A DNA stretch of 64,000 nucleotides from Actinophytocola sp044466355 (GTDB taxonomy: Bacteria > Actinomycetota > Actinomycetes > Mycobacteriales > Pseudonocardiaceae). The notes under the pieces were generated by a model. It was not told the origin of the DNA. It ran no database searches and saw only the letters and a list, made by a program, of their open reading frames with translations. The stretch is from the NCBI RefSeq assembly GCF_044466355.1, contig NZ_JBITMQ010000001.1, forward strand, positions 372,001 to 436,000, given 5' to 3'. This document shows positions 56,713 to 64,000 of the stretch, in pieces (within the stretch, counting starts at the first letter, position 1; each line of letters opens with the position of its first letter). A program made the position numbers and the translations under genes.

Positions 56713-58488
56713 ATGTTCACCACACGGCCGACTCTGCAGGGCACGTTCGGCATGGTGTCGTCCACGCACTGGCTGGCGTCCGCGAGCGCCATGGCCGTGC
56801 TGGAGGACGACGGCAACGCCTTCGACGCGGTGGTGGCGGCCGCCTTCGTGCTGCACGTCGTGGAGCCCCACCTCAACGGCCCGGCGGGCGAGGTGCCGAT
56901 CATCCTCGCGCCCGCCGGGCAGACCCCGCGGATCCTGTGCGGACAGGGGCCCGCGCCGGCGGGGGCGACCATCGACCACTACACCGCGCTCGGCCTCGAC
57001 CTCGTGCCCGGCACGGGGCCGCTCGCGGCCGCCGTGCCCGGCGCGTTCGACGCCTGGCTGCTCCTGCTGCGCGACCGCGGCACCAAGACGTTGCGTGACG
57101 TGCTGACCTACGCCATCGGCTACGCCGAACGCGGGCACCCGGCTGTCGAGCGCGTCGGCGCCACGGTCGAGACCGTGCGGGAGCTGTTCGAGACCGAGTG
57201 GACCACCTCGGCCGCGCTGTACCTGACGAACGGCAGGTCGCCCGCCCCCGGCTCGTTGCTGCGCAACCCGGTGCTCGCGGCGACCTGGCAGCGGCTGCTC
57301 ACCGAGGCGGAGGCCGCGGGTCCCGGCCGGGAGGCGCAGATCGACGCCGCCCGCGCGGTGTGGCGGGAGGGGTTCATCGCCGAGGCGCTCGCCGGGTTCG
57401 CGACGCGGCCCGCCATGGACACCTCCGGTGAACGGCACGCGGGCACGCTCACCGGCGACGACCTCGCCGCGTTCGCCGCGCACTACGAGGACCCCGCCAC
57501 GTTCACCTGGAACGGCTGGACGGTGGCGAAGGCGGGTCTGTGGAGCCAGGGGCCCGTCTTCCTGCAACAACTCGCGCTGCTGCCGTCCGAACTGGACTAC
57601 GGCACCCCCGGCTACCACCACACGCTCATCGAGGGCACGAAGCTCGCGATGGCCGACCGCGAGGCGTGGTACGGCGACAGCACGGACGTGCCCATCGAGA
57701 CGTTGCTTTCCCCGTCGTACAACGAAGAACGCCGTGCGCTCGTCGGCGAACGGGCCGCGCACGAACTGCGCCCCGGACGGCCGGGCGGCCGGGAACCCCG
57801 GCTCAGCAAGCACGTCACCCGCGGCGCCGACGTGCCCGTCCCCGCGGGCGCCGGGGAACCGACGGTCGCCAAGGACGGCCGCACCGACGGCGACACGTGC
57901 CACGTCGACGTCGTCGACCGCTGGGGCAACATGGTCGCCGCGACACCCAGCGGCGGGTGGCTGCAGTCCAACCCGGTCGTCCCCGAACTCGGCTTCCCCC
58001 TCGGCACCCGGCTGCAGATGACGTGGCTCGACCCCGGCCTGCCCAACTCGCTGGCGCCCGGCCGCCGTCCGCGCACGACGCTGAGCCCGTCGCTGGCGCT
58101 GCGCGACGGGGTGCCGGTGATGGCGTTCGGCACGCCCGGCGGCGACCAGCAGGACCAGTGGAGCCTGCATTTCCTGCTCGCCGTGGCACTGCGCGGGAAG
58201 GTGCGCGACGGGCTCGACCTGCAGGGCGCGATCGACGCGCCCAACTGGCACACGGAGAGCTTCCCGAGCTCGTTCTACCCGCGCGCGATGGTGCCGGGCG
58301 GTGTCACCGTCGAGGCCGGGATGGACGACGACGTGATCGCCGGGCTGGAGCGCCGCGGCCACGTCGTGACGGTCGGTGAACCGTGGTCGGAAGGGCGGTT
58401 GTGCGCGGTCGCGCGTGACCCGGAGACCGGCGTGCTGGCCGCGGGCGCGAACCCGAGGGGGATGCAGGGGTACGCCGCGGGCAGATGA
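56713..58488 (+). CDS. Gamma-glutamyltransferase-family protein (Ntn hydrolase)
   Basis: 591 residues. GGT large-subunit motifs are present (MVSSTHWLASASAMAVLEDD, GNAFDAVVAAAFVLHVVEPH). The self-cleavage/nucleophile Thr is probably Thr395 in DGDTCHVDVVDRWGNMVA, in place of the usual GTTH. GTRLQMTW, ttLSPSLALRDG and FGTPGGDQQDQWSLHF complete the small subunit. No signal peptide, so intracellular. Members outside true GGTs act on amides such as glutaryl- or oxamate-type compounds. Likely under the divergent LysR. Confidence 0.85.
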   Translation: MFTTRPTLQGTFGMVSSTHWLASASAMAVLEDDGNAFDAVVAAAFVLHVVEPHLNGPAGEVPIILAPAGQTPRILCGQGPAPAGATIDHYTALGLDLVPGTGPLAAAVPGAFDAWLLLLRDRGTKTLRDVLTYAIGYAERGHPAVERVGATVETVRELFETEWTTSAALYLTNGRSPAPGSLLRNPVLAATWQRLLTEAEAAGPGREAQIDAARAVWREGFIAEALAGFATRPAMDTSGERHAGTLTGDDLAAFAAHYEDPATFTWNGWTVAKAGLWSQGPVFLQQLALLPSELDYGTPGYHHTLIEGTKLAMADREAWYGDSTDVPIETLLSPSYNEERRALVGERAAHELRPGRPGGREPRLSKHVTRGADVPVPAGAGEPTVAKDGRTDGDTCHVDVVDRWGNMVAATPSGGWLQSNPVVPELGFPLGTRLQMTWLDPGLPNSLAPGRRPRTTLSPSLALRDGVPVMAFGTPGGDQQDQWSLHFLLAVALRGKVRDGLDLQGAIDAPNWHTESFPSSFYPRAMVPGGVTVEAGMDDDVIAGLERRGHVVTVGEPWSEGRLCAVARDPETGVLAAGANPRGMQGYAAGR

Positions 58489-58503
58489 CCCGAACGCCTT
58501 GAC

Positions 58504-58544
58504 GCAACCATCGGGTTGCAATAGTGTGGCAACCGTTGGGTTGC
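58504..58544. promoter_or_regulatory. Two ArsR operators, GCAACC-N4-GGTTGC
   Basis: GCAACC-ATCG-GGTTGC (58504-58519) and GCAACC-GTTG-GGTTGC (58529-58544), both perfect, centres 25 bp apart, 20 bp before the first gene of an operon that contains an ArsR gene. Confidence 0.75.
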
Positions 58545-58563
58545 TACACGATGGAGGCATGAC

Positions 58564-58995
58564 ATGGGTTTCCCGGATCGGATCGAGCGCGTGGTCGAGC
58601 TGAAGCAGCCGCGCGAGAAGGTGTGGGCCGCGCTGACCACGGCCGAAGGGCTGGCCTCGTGGTTCGGCAACGAGGCGAGCATCGACCTGCGCCCCGGCGG
58701 TGCGGTGTCGATGAGCTGGGACGGTGGTGACACGGCCAGCATGCGGGTCGAGCGGGTCGAGGAGCCGTCGGTCTTCGGGTTCACCTGGCACATCTACGGG
58801 CTGCCGGAGGAAGACCCGCGTCGCACGTACGTCGAGTTCACGCTCGAGCAGGAGGGCGGTGGCACCCGCCTCACCGTCGTCGAGACCGGGTTCGCGCAGC
58901 TGCCGGACGACGCGCACGAGAAGGCGTTCAGCGGCAACACCACTGGCTGGGCGAGTGAGCTGGGCGACCTGGTCGCCTACCTCGACGCCGCCTGA
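58564..58995 (+). CDS. SRPBCC/AHSA1-family protein
   Basis: 143 residues; GGAGG precedes the ATG. START-like fold: IERVVELKQPREKVWAALTT, EGLASWFGNEASIDLRPGG, VEFTLEQEGGGTRLTVVETG, ending WASELGDLVAYLDAA. AHSA1 proteins of this type are nearly always coded beside an ArsR regulator, as here. Ligand unknown. Confidence 0.9.
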   Translation: MGFPDRIERVVELKQPREKVWAALTTAEGLASWFGNEASIDLRPGGAVSMSWDGGDTASMRVERVEEPSVFGFTWHIYGLPEEDPRRTYVEFTLEQEGGGTRLTVVETGFAQLPDDAHEKAFSGNTTGWASELGDLVAYLDAA

Positions 58996-58996
58996 G

Positions 58997-59326
58997 ATGT
59001 CCGCCATGGAGGCGGTCGCCGAGCAGGTCTTCGTGGCGCTGGCCGACCCGACGCGGCGGAGCATCCTCGCCGCGCTCGCGTCGGGCGGCCCGGCCACCGC
59101 CACCGACCTCGCGACGCGCCTGCCGATCACGCGGCAGGCCATCGCCAAACACCTCAACCTGCTGACCGAGGCCGGGCTCGTGGCCGCGGAGCCGGGGGAG
59201 CGGCGCCGCGTCCGCTACCGGCTGCACTCCGCACCGATGCGGGTCGCACAGCAGTACCTGGCCGCCCTGGCCCGTGACTGGGACGGCCGCCTGGACGCAC
59301 TTCGAACCCACCTGGAGGGATCATGA
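58997..59326 (+). CDS. ArsR-family regulator (AHSA1-associated)
   Basis: 109 residues from an ATG 1 bp after the SRPBCC stop. Winged helix: FVALADPTRRSILAALASGG, ITRQAIAKHLNLLTEAGLVA, RRRVRYRLH. No Cys, so not a classical metal sensor. It should bind the two GCAACC-N4-GGTTGC sites and repress its own operon. Confidence 0.9.
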   Translation: MSAMEAVAEQVFVALADPTRRSILAALASGGPATATDLATRLPITRQAIAKHLNLLTEAGLVAAEPGERRRVRYRLHSAPMRVAQQYLAALARDWDGRLDALRTHLEGS

Positions 59327-59793
59327 GCTACACGACCACACTCACCGTCGACCAGAGCCCGGCCGAGGTCTTCGCCGCCGTCACCAACGTGCGTGGCTGG
59401 TGGTCGGCGGAGATCGAGGGCGCCACCGCTGCCGCCGGTGACGAGTTCGACTACCACATGAAGGACCTGCACCGCTGCCGCATCCGGGTGACCGAGGTGG
59501 TCCCGGACCGCCAGGTGACGTGGCTGGTGCTCGACAACCACTTCGGCTTCACCGCGGACAAGACGGAGTGGATCGGCACCACTCTCACGTTCGAGATCGC
59601 GGAGACCGGCAGCGGCACCGAGGTCCGCTTCACCCACCACGGCCTCGTGTCGGCGTACGAGTGCTACGACGTCTGCGTCAACGCGTGGGGCTTCTACGTC
59701 GGCACGAGCCTGTGGGAGCTGATCACCACGGGCACGGGCAGGCCCAACGCGAACGGGCGCCACCAGGTGCCGGAGGAGGCGGTGACCCGGTGA
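59323..59793 (+). CDS. SRPBCC-family protein
   Basis: 156 residues, start in the ATGA overlap with arsR. START-like fold: LTVDQSPAEVFAAVTNVRGW, FDYHMKDLHRCRIRVTEVVP, FEIAETGSGTEVRFTHHGLV, WGFYVGTSLWELIT. Third gene of the ArsR operon; ligand unknown. Confidence 0.88.
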   Translation: MSYTTTLTVDQSPAEVFAAVTNVRGWWSAEIEGATAAAGDEFDYHMKDLHRCRIRVTEVVPDRQVTWLVLDNHFGFTADKTEWIGTTLTFEIAETGSGTEVRFTHHGLVSAYECYDVCVNAWGFYVGTSLWELITTGTGRPNANGRHQVPEEAVTR

Positions 59794-60449
59794 GGACACC
59801 ACCTGTCGTCTCGGCGGATGAATGGCAGGCCGAGTGGGAACGGTTGCTGGTCAAGGAGAAGGAGCTGACCCGGGCCCGGGACGCGATGGCCGCGGCCCGG
59901 CGGCGGATGCCGTGGGTGGCGGTGGAGAAGGAGTACGCGTTCGAGGGCCCGTCCGGCCGGGCCACCCTCCTGGACCTGTTCGCGGGCAGGCGGCAGCTCG
60001 TCGTGTACCGCGCGTTCCTGGAGCCGGGCGTGGAAGGCTGGCCGGACCACGCGTGTAAGGGCTGTTCGCTGGTGGCCGACCAGGTCGCCGACGTCCGCCA
60101 CCTGCACGCCCGCGACACGTCCCTGGTGTTCGCGTCCCGCGCGCCGCAGCCGGACGTCGACCGGGTGAAGGCCCGCATGGGCTGGACGATGCCCTGGTAC
60201 ACGATCCTGGACGACTTCGACACCGACTTCGGGGTCGACGACTACCACGGCACGAACGCCTTCGTCCGCGACGGCGACCGCGTCTACCGCACCTACTTCG
60301 TCAACAACCGCGGCGACGAGGCGATGGGCAGCACGTGGTCCTATTTGGACATCACGGCGCTGGGCAGGCAGGAGGCGTGGGAGGACTCCCCGGAGGGCTA
60401 CCCGCAGACCCCGCCGTACGAGTGGTGGAACTGGCACGACGCGTACTGA
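59790..60449 (+). CDS. DUF899 thioredoxin-like protein
   Basis: 219 residues from the GTG overlapping the previous stop (GTGA). DUF899 features: LLVKEKELTRARDAMAAARR, VYRAFLEPGVEGWPDHACKG with a CxxC-like CKGCSLVADQ, and the C-terminal NAFVRDGDRVYRTYFVNNRG plus WWNWHDAY. Thioredoxin-fold proteins of unknown function, frequent beside ArsR/AHSA1 genes. Last gene of the operon. Confidence 0.87.
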   Translation: MRTPPVVSADEWQAEWERLLVKEKELTRARDAMAAARRRMPWVAVEKEYAFEGPSGRATLLDLFAGRRQLVVYRAFLEPGVEGWPDHACKGCSLVADQVADVRHLHARDTSLVFASRAPQPDVDRVKARMGWTMPWYTILDDFDTDFGVDDYHGTNAFVRDGDRVYRTYFVNNRGDEAMGSTWSYLDITALGRQEAWEDSPEGYPQTPPYEWWNWHDAY

Positions 60450-60466
60450 CGCAGCGGGACACCTCG

Positions 60467-61387
60467 TCAGTTGTACGGCATCTGCGGGAACCAGCCGAAC
60501 CCGAAGATCGACGGCACCCGCAGATCCCAGTACACGACCGTGAACACCCCGAGTGCGAGCAGCAGCGTCCCGCTGACCAGGCTCAGCCGCCGGGGCGATC
60601 CGGCCAGCCAGCTCAGGAACCGCCCCCGGGTCGCGAGGATCAGCACGGCGAACAACGCCGCGACGATCGCGATGTTCCCGACCGACTGCAACGCGAACGT
60701 CGCCGCCCCGTACAACGGGTTCCCGGTGTCCGCCGCCCAGTTGAACAGCTTCACGAACAGCGGATACGGCCGGCCGATGAGAAACGCCCCCACCAGGGCC
60801 CCGAGGAACACCACCCGGGCCATCGGCCGGCCGGCGAACACGTCCCGCACGACCCCGAGCGCCGCCAGCCCCAGGTAGACCAGCGCCAGCCCGACGAGCC
60901 CGAACACCACCGACGACTGGAGCAACCGCACGGGCATCTCGCCGACCGAGGCCGTCGACAGCTGCGGCAGCGTGTCGCCGAGCAGCACCCCGACGAACCC
61001 GTACGCCGCCGACACCGTCACCATCCCCGCGGTGAACGCCCCCAGCGGCCGTGCCAGTGTCCGCAACAGCGCTCGCGACGTGCCGGCCCGCTGCCGCTCG
61101 CCCGCCTGGCTCATCGGCCCGATCGACGCGGCCATCGCGATGTTGCACGCGGTGAACGTGCCGGCGAACCCCGAGACGAACGCGAACAGCAACCCGGCGC
61201 CGGTCCCGACGATCGGTGTCTCCTTCGCCTCGTGGCCCAACAGGGTGTTCGCCACGTTGTCGCCGATCACGCTGTCCACGAACTCGTACGACCACAGTAT
61301 GGCGAGCAGGATGCCCGCCGCCACGCTCGCCGCCACGGCGCCGCCGTTGCGGGTACGCTGTTCGGGATCGGTCACCACGTCGGTCAT
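60467..61387 (-). CDS. Multi-pass membrane protein, possibly CcdA/DsbD-like
   Basis: 306 residues from the ATG at 61387 (GTG at 61399 possible). About eight membrane helices. The stretch LLFAFVSGFAGTFTACNIAMAAS, seen here as GFAGTFTACNIAM, recalls the first core helix with Cys of CcdA/DsbD-type electron carriers (GFLALLTPC), but the second Cys helix is not clear. Beyond being an inner-membrane protein I cannot assign it. Between the ArsR operon and the tandem TetR gene. Confidence 0.6.
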   Translation of the reverse strand: MTDVVTDPEQRTRNGGAVAASVAAGILLAILWSYEFVDSVIGDNVANTLLGHEAKETPIVGTGAGLLFAFVSGFAGTFTACNIAMAASIGPMSQAGERQRAGTSRALLRTLARPLGAFTAGMVTVSAAYGFVGVLLGDTLPQLSTASVGEMPVRLLQSSVVFGLVGLALVYLGLAALGVVRDVFAGRPMARVVFLGALVGAFLIGRPYPLFVKLFNWAADTGNPLYGAATFALQSVGNIAIVAALFAVLILATRGRFLSWLAGSPRRLSLVSGTLLLALGVFTVVYWDLRVPSIFGFGWFPQMPYN

Positions 61388-61501
61388 GGGCGTCTCCACC
61401 TCCGGCTGGACTGGTGCGTACTTCGAGAGTCGACCAACGCGGCCACGCTGACAATCGGCCGAACGACGCCAATCCAGCCGCCGTCCAGCGACCCTCCAGC
61501 A

Positions 61502-62656
61502 TCAGTCCACTGTGGAGAGAAGGCTGCGGACGAGGGTCACCGTCCGCTCCTCGGTCACGGACGCGCCTCCGGAGCGGGCGAGGTCGGTGACGACGTTCAG
61601 TGCCGCGTGGACGCGGAACCGGGTCGCGGCGGGTGGTTCCGCTCCGTCTACTTCGGACAGCAGGCCGACCCACGTGTCGACGTGCCGCCGCTGCGCGACC
61701 CGCAGCTGGTGGCGGTCGGGTGCGGGCAGGTTCTCGCTCTCGGAGACGTACACGGCGGTGAGGTCGGCACCGTCGAAGGTGATCCGCACGTACGTCTCCA
61801 CCAGCTGCCGCAGTGCCTGCGCCGGTGTGCCCGCGTCGACCAGCGCCGCGGCTGTGGCGAGCTCCAGACGGCTCGTGGCGCGGTAGTAGGCGGCGGCGAG
61901 CAGGTCGGCCTTGCCCGCGAAGTGCGTGTACACGCTGGAGGCGTTGATGCCCGCCGCCTCGCCGATGTCCGCGATGCTCACCTCGTGGTACCCGCGTTCG
62001 CGGAACAGCCGCACGGCCTCGGCCAGCAGGCGTTCACGGCGGGGGAGCAGCGCGAGCCGCTCCGGGTCGTGGTCGCGGGGCCCGTCCCCGCGCGGTTCGG
62101 GCAGGTCGATGGCGAGAACGGTCCGGACGCACGCGGTGAGCACGCGTTCGGCCGCCGCCCGCGACAGGCTCGCCCGGTGCGTCGACGGGCTCGCGATCAC
62201 GCTCAGCGCGGCCGTCACCAGCGTCGCGGCGTCCCGTTTGGACAGTGCGGGCCTGCTGTCGACCAGCTGGTCACGCAGCGCGTGGACCGCGCCGTCGAAC
62301 CGTTCCGCCACCCTCGGCCGCGCCTCGGGGGACAGGTGGCGGCCCTCCCACTGGTAGAGCCGCGCGACGGACCGGCGGTCGAGCGTGTACCGCACGAGCG
62401 CGGTCATCGCGGCGTCGAGCCCGCCGGCCGCGGCGACGGTCTCGGCGAACGTGTTGCCGAGCTCCTCGGTGGCCGCGGCGAGGATCGCCTGCTTGGTGGG
62501 GAAGTGCCGGTAGATCGCCGGGCCGGTGATGCCGACGGCCTTGGCGATGTCCTCGACGCCGACGTTGTGGAACCCACGGGCGCAGAACAGCTCGGCCGCG
62601 GTGAGCGCGATGGTCGCCTTGCGGTCCTTCGGCCGTCGGCGCTGGCTGGGCTCCAT
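61502..62656 (-). CDS. Tandem double TetR regulator
   Basis: 384 residues from the ATG at 62656. Two complete TetR units: the first HTH VGVEDIAKAVGITGPAIYRH with FPTKQAIL (about 33-60) and the second VSIADIGEAAGINASSVYTH with FAGKADLL (about 230-262), each followed by helical ligand domains. Such duplications act as single-chain dimers. Divergent from an acyl-CoA synthetase gene (101 bp between starts), pointing to fatty-acid or acyl-CoA responsive control. Confidence 0.88.
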   Translation of the reverse strand: MEPSQRRRPKDRKATIALTAAELFCARGFHNVGVEDIAKAVGITGPAIYRHFPTKQAILAAATEELGNTFAETVAAAGGLDAAMTALVRYTLDRRSVARLYQWEGRHLSPEARPRVAERFDGAVHALRDQLVDSRPALSKRDAATLVTAALSVIASPSTHRASLSRAAAERVLTACVRTVLAIDLPEPRGDGPRDHDPERLALLPRRERLLAEAVRLFRERGYHEVSIADIGEAAGINASSVYTHFAGKADLLAAAYYRATSRLELATAAALVDAGTPAQALRQLVETYVRITFDGADLTAVYVSESENLPAPDRHQLRVAQRRHVDTWVGLLSEVDGAEPPAATRFRVHAALNVVTDLARSGGASVTEERTVTLVRSLLSTVD

Positions 62657-62757
62657 GCTCGGGAGTGTATCGCCAGGTCGGGAGAGGGGATTGTCCAACA
62701 TGCCTTACACCTGCCAAGATGGCGTCAGAAGTTAGTCGCGATTCGGCAGGAGCAACA

Positions 62758-64000
62758 ATGGTCACGGCCGATGAGGTACAGGCGGCGCTCGGTTCGTGGA
62801 CGGTCACCCGGTTGCTGCGGCGCAACGCCGCGGTGCACGGTGACCGGCCCGCGCTGACCGGCGCAGACGGGCGCACGATGACCTGGCGGGAGCTGGGGGA
62901 GGAGGTGCTCGCGGTCGCGGGCGGGCTGTCCGAGCTCGGGTTGCGGCGTGGTGACCGCATGCTCATCGCCATGTCGAGCCGCCCGGAGCACTGGGTCGTC
63001 GACTTCGCGGCCGTCGAGCTGGGAGCCATCCCGTGCACGACGTACGCCACGCTGAGCCCCGAGCAGATCAGGCAGGTCGCCCTGCACAGCGCGGCGACCG
63101 TCGTGGTGCTCGAAGGTCCGGCCGAGCTGGTGCGCTGGGGTCCCGCGCTCGCCGAGATGCCGGGTCTCAGGGGTGTCGTGGTCGTCGACGAGGCCGCGGG
63201 CACGCACCTCCGGTACGCGGACCTGCGCGCGTCCGGGCACGACACGGCGCTGACCGAGGCCGCTCAGGACGACCCGGTCGCGATGATCTACACGTCCGGC
63301 ACCACCGGGGACCCGAAGGGCGTCGTGCTGTCCCACCGCAACGTGCTGTACCAGTGCGCGCTGCAGGAGCTGGTGCAGCCGACGCCGGAGCACCCGAGGA
63401 CGGTCGCGTACCTGCCGCTCGCGCACATCGCGGAACGGGTGCTGGGCATGTACCTGCCGGTCTACTCGGCCGGGCACGTGACGATCTGCGCCGACCCGAC
63501 CCAGCTGCTCCCCACCCTGAACACCGTGCGCCCGCAGGGGTTCTTCGGAGTGCCCCGGGTCTGGGAGAAGATGGCGGCGGGCGTCCAGCACATCCTGTCG
63601 ACCTTGGACGACGAGCGTCGCGCGGTGATCGACCGGGCGCGTGAGCTGGCCGCCGAGGCCTACCGCGTCCGCGCCACCGGTGACGAGCTGCCCGCCGAGC
63701 AGGCGACGGCGTTCGAGGAGACCGACCGGGTGGTGCTGCGCCCGTTACGTGAGCGGCTCGGGCTCGCGGAGGCGGTCCGGCTCGGCAGCGGCGCGGCGCC
63801 GATTCCGGCGCAGGTGCTGGAGTTCTTCGGCAGTCTCGGCATGCCGATCATGGAGGTCTGGGGACTTTCCGAGACCACGGGCGCGGCCACCAGCACGTTC
63901 TCCGACCGCTACCGCGCGGGCACGGTCGGCCTGCCGATGCCGGGCATGGCGGTCCGGCTCGCGGACGACGGCGAGATCGAGGTCCGCGGCCCGCTGGTGT
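62758..64000 (+). CDS. Long-chain acyl-CoA synthetase (AMP-forming), 3' truncated
   Basis: The frame is open from the ATG at 62758 (AGGAG 7 bases upstream) to the right edge: 414 codons of an expected 590 or so. AMP-binding motifs: MIYTSGTTGDPKGVVLSHRN, the acyl-binding region VAYLPLAHIAERVLGMYLPV, FFGVPRVWEKM, GSGAAPIPAQVLEFF and WGLSETTGA. Activates a fatty acid with ATP and CoA. Likely repressed by the divergent tandem TetR protein. Confidence 0.92.
   Translation, partial: MVTADEVQAALGSWTVTRLLRRNAAVHGDRPALTGADGRTMTWRELGEEVLAVAGGLSELGLRRGDRMLIAMSSRPEHWVVDFAAVELGAIPCTTYATLSPEQIRQVALHSAATVVVLEGPAELVRWGPALAEMPGLRGVVVVDEAAGTHLRYADLRASGHDTALTEAAQDDPVAMIYTSGTTGDPKGVVLSHRNVLYQCALQELVQPTPEHPRTVAYLPLAHIAERVLGMYLPVYSAGHVTICADPTQLLPTLNTVRPQGFFGVPRVWEKMAAGVQHILSTLDDERRAVIDRARELAAEAYRVRATGDELPAEQATAFEETDRVVLRPLRERLGLAEAVRLGSGAAPIPAQVLEFFGSLGMPIMEVWGLSETTGAATSTFSDRYRAGTVGLPMPGMAVRLADDGEIEVRGPLV

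Noticed and set aside
1..64000. CRISPR arrays, tRNA or rRNA genes, insertion sequences, attachment sites
   Set aside because: Looked for by eye on both strands; no regularly spaced repeats, cloverleaf-like sequences, transposase or integrase text were found.

Overview
The window is high-GC actinobacterial DNA with strong third-position GC bias, many GTG and TTG starts and many 4-bp ATGA/GTGA/TTGA overlaps between genes. A conservon (roadblock, DUF742, GTPase, P450), F420-type oxidoreductases, ECF42 and LAL regulators, four cytochromes P450 and secreted polysaccharide hydrolases point to a filamentous actinomycete. Pseudonocardiales (Lentzea/Saccharothrix/Amycolatopsis-like) is my best guess, by inference only. 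I see no tRNA, rRNA, CRISPR array, insertion sequence or prophage. A 10-base N gap at 54091-54100, flanked by G/C homopolymers, shows this is a draft scaffold.

Layout. 2-2445: end of a conservon whose P450 lacks the ExxR motif. 2433-3229: two decayed genes (SnoaL-like and TetR). 3247-9943: serine beta-lactamase-like protein, an Hsp70-like protein with an exported tail, and a NarL-type regulator with a pseudo-kinase and a true histidine kinase. 10127-14531: ArsR/arsenate-reductase fusion with VOC protein and APC permease, then a TetR/FAD-monooxygenase pair; both groups have clear palindromic operators. 14784-17783: large secreted PA14/propeller/DUF1080 protein. 17906-24516: LLM oxidoreductase, cation-efflux protein with ArsR regulator, PPOX and AhpD proteins, P450, subtilisin-like protease. 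24656-31618: LAL regulator, SpoIIE phosphatase, voltage-sensor-like protein, TerC, and an RHH-DUF4097-DrrAB-P450 operon (to 34825). 35235-39677: GH11 xylanase, GH76 mannanase, methyltransferase, small winged-helix-like protein, trypsin-like protease.

39669-43340 is the most interesting region: four genes, each overlapping the next by 4 bp, encoding a VanX-like D,D-dipeptidase, an alanine/serine racemase, a D-Ala-D-X ligase and an acyltransferase-3 membrane protein. The last two activities are fused in VanT of D-Ala-D-Ser vancomycin resistance, so this looks like a VanC/E/G-type cassette with VanT split in two. Twin perfect 16-bp palindromes lie in its promoter, opposite a divergent DUF2087 gene.

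43795-64000: PPOX protein; ECF42 sigma factor with its DGPF/YCII partner; an NIT-domain kinase-roadblock-substrate-binding-lipoprotein operon (a reduced conservon); lysoplasmalogenase-like protein; SDR-CMD-TetR operon; secreted endonuclease; assembly scar; a fourth P450; LysR with a gamma-glutamyltransferase-like protein; an ArsR-controlled SRPBCC operon; a membrane protein; and a tandem TetR protein divergent from an acyl-CoA synthetase that runs off the right edge.
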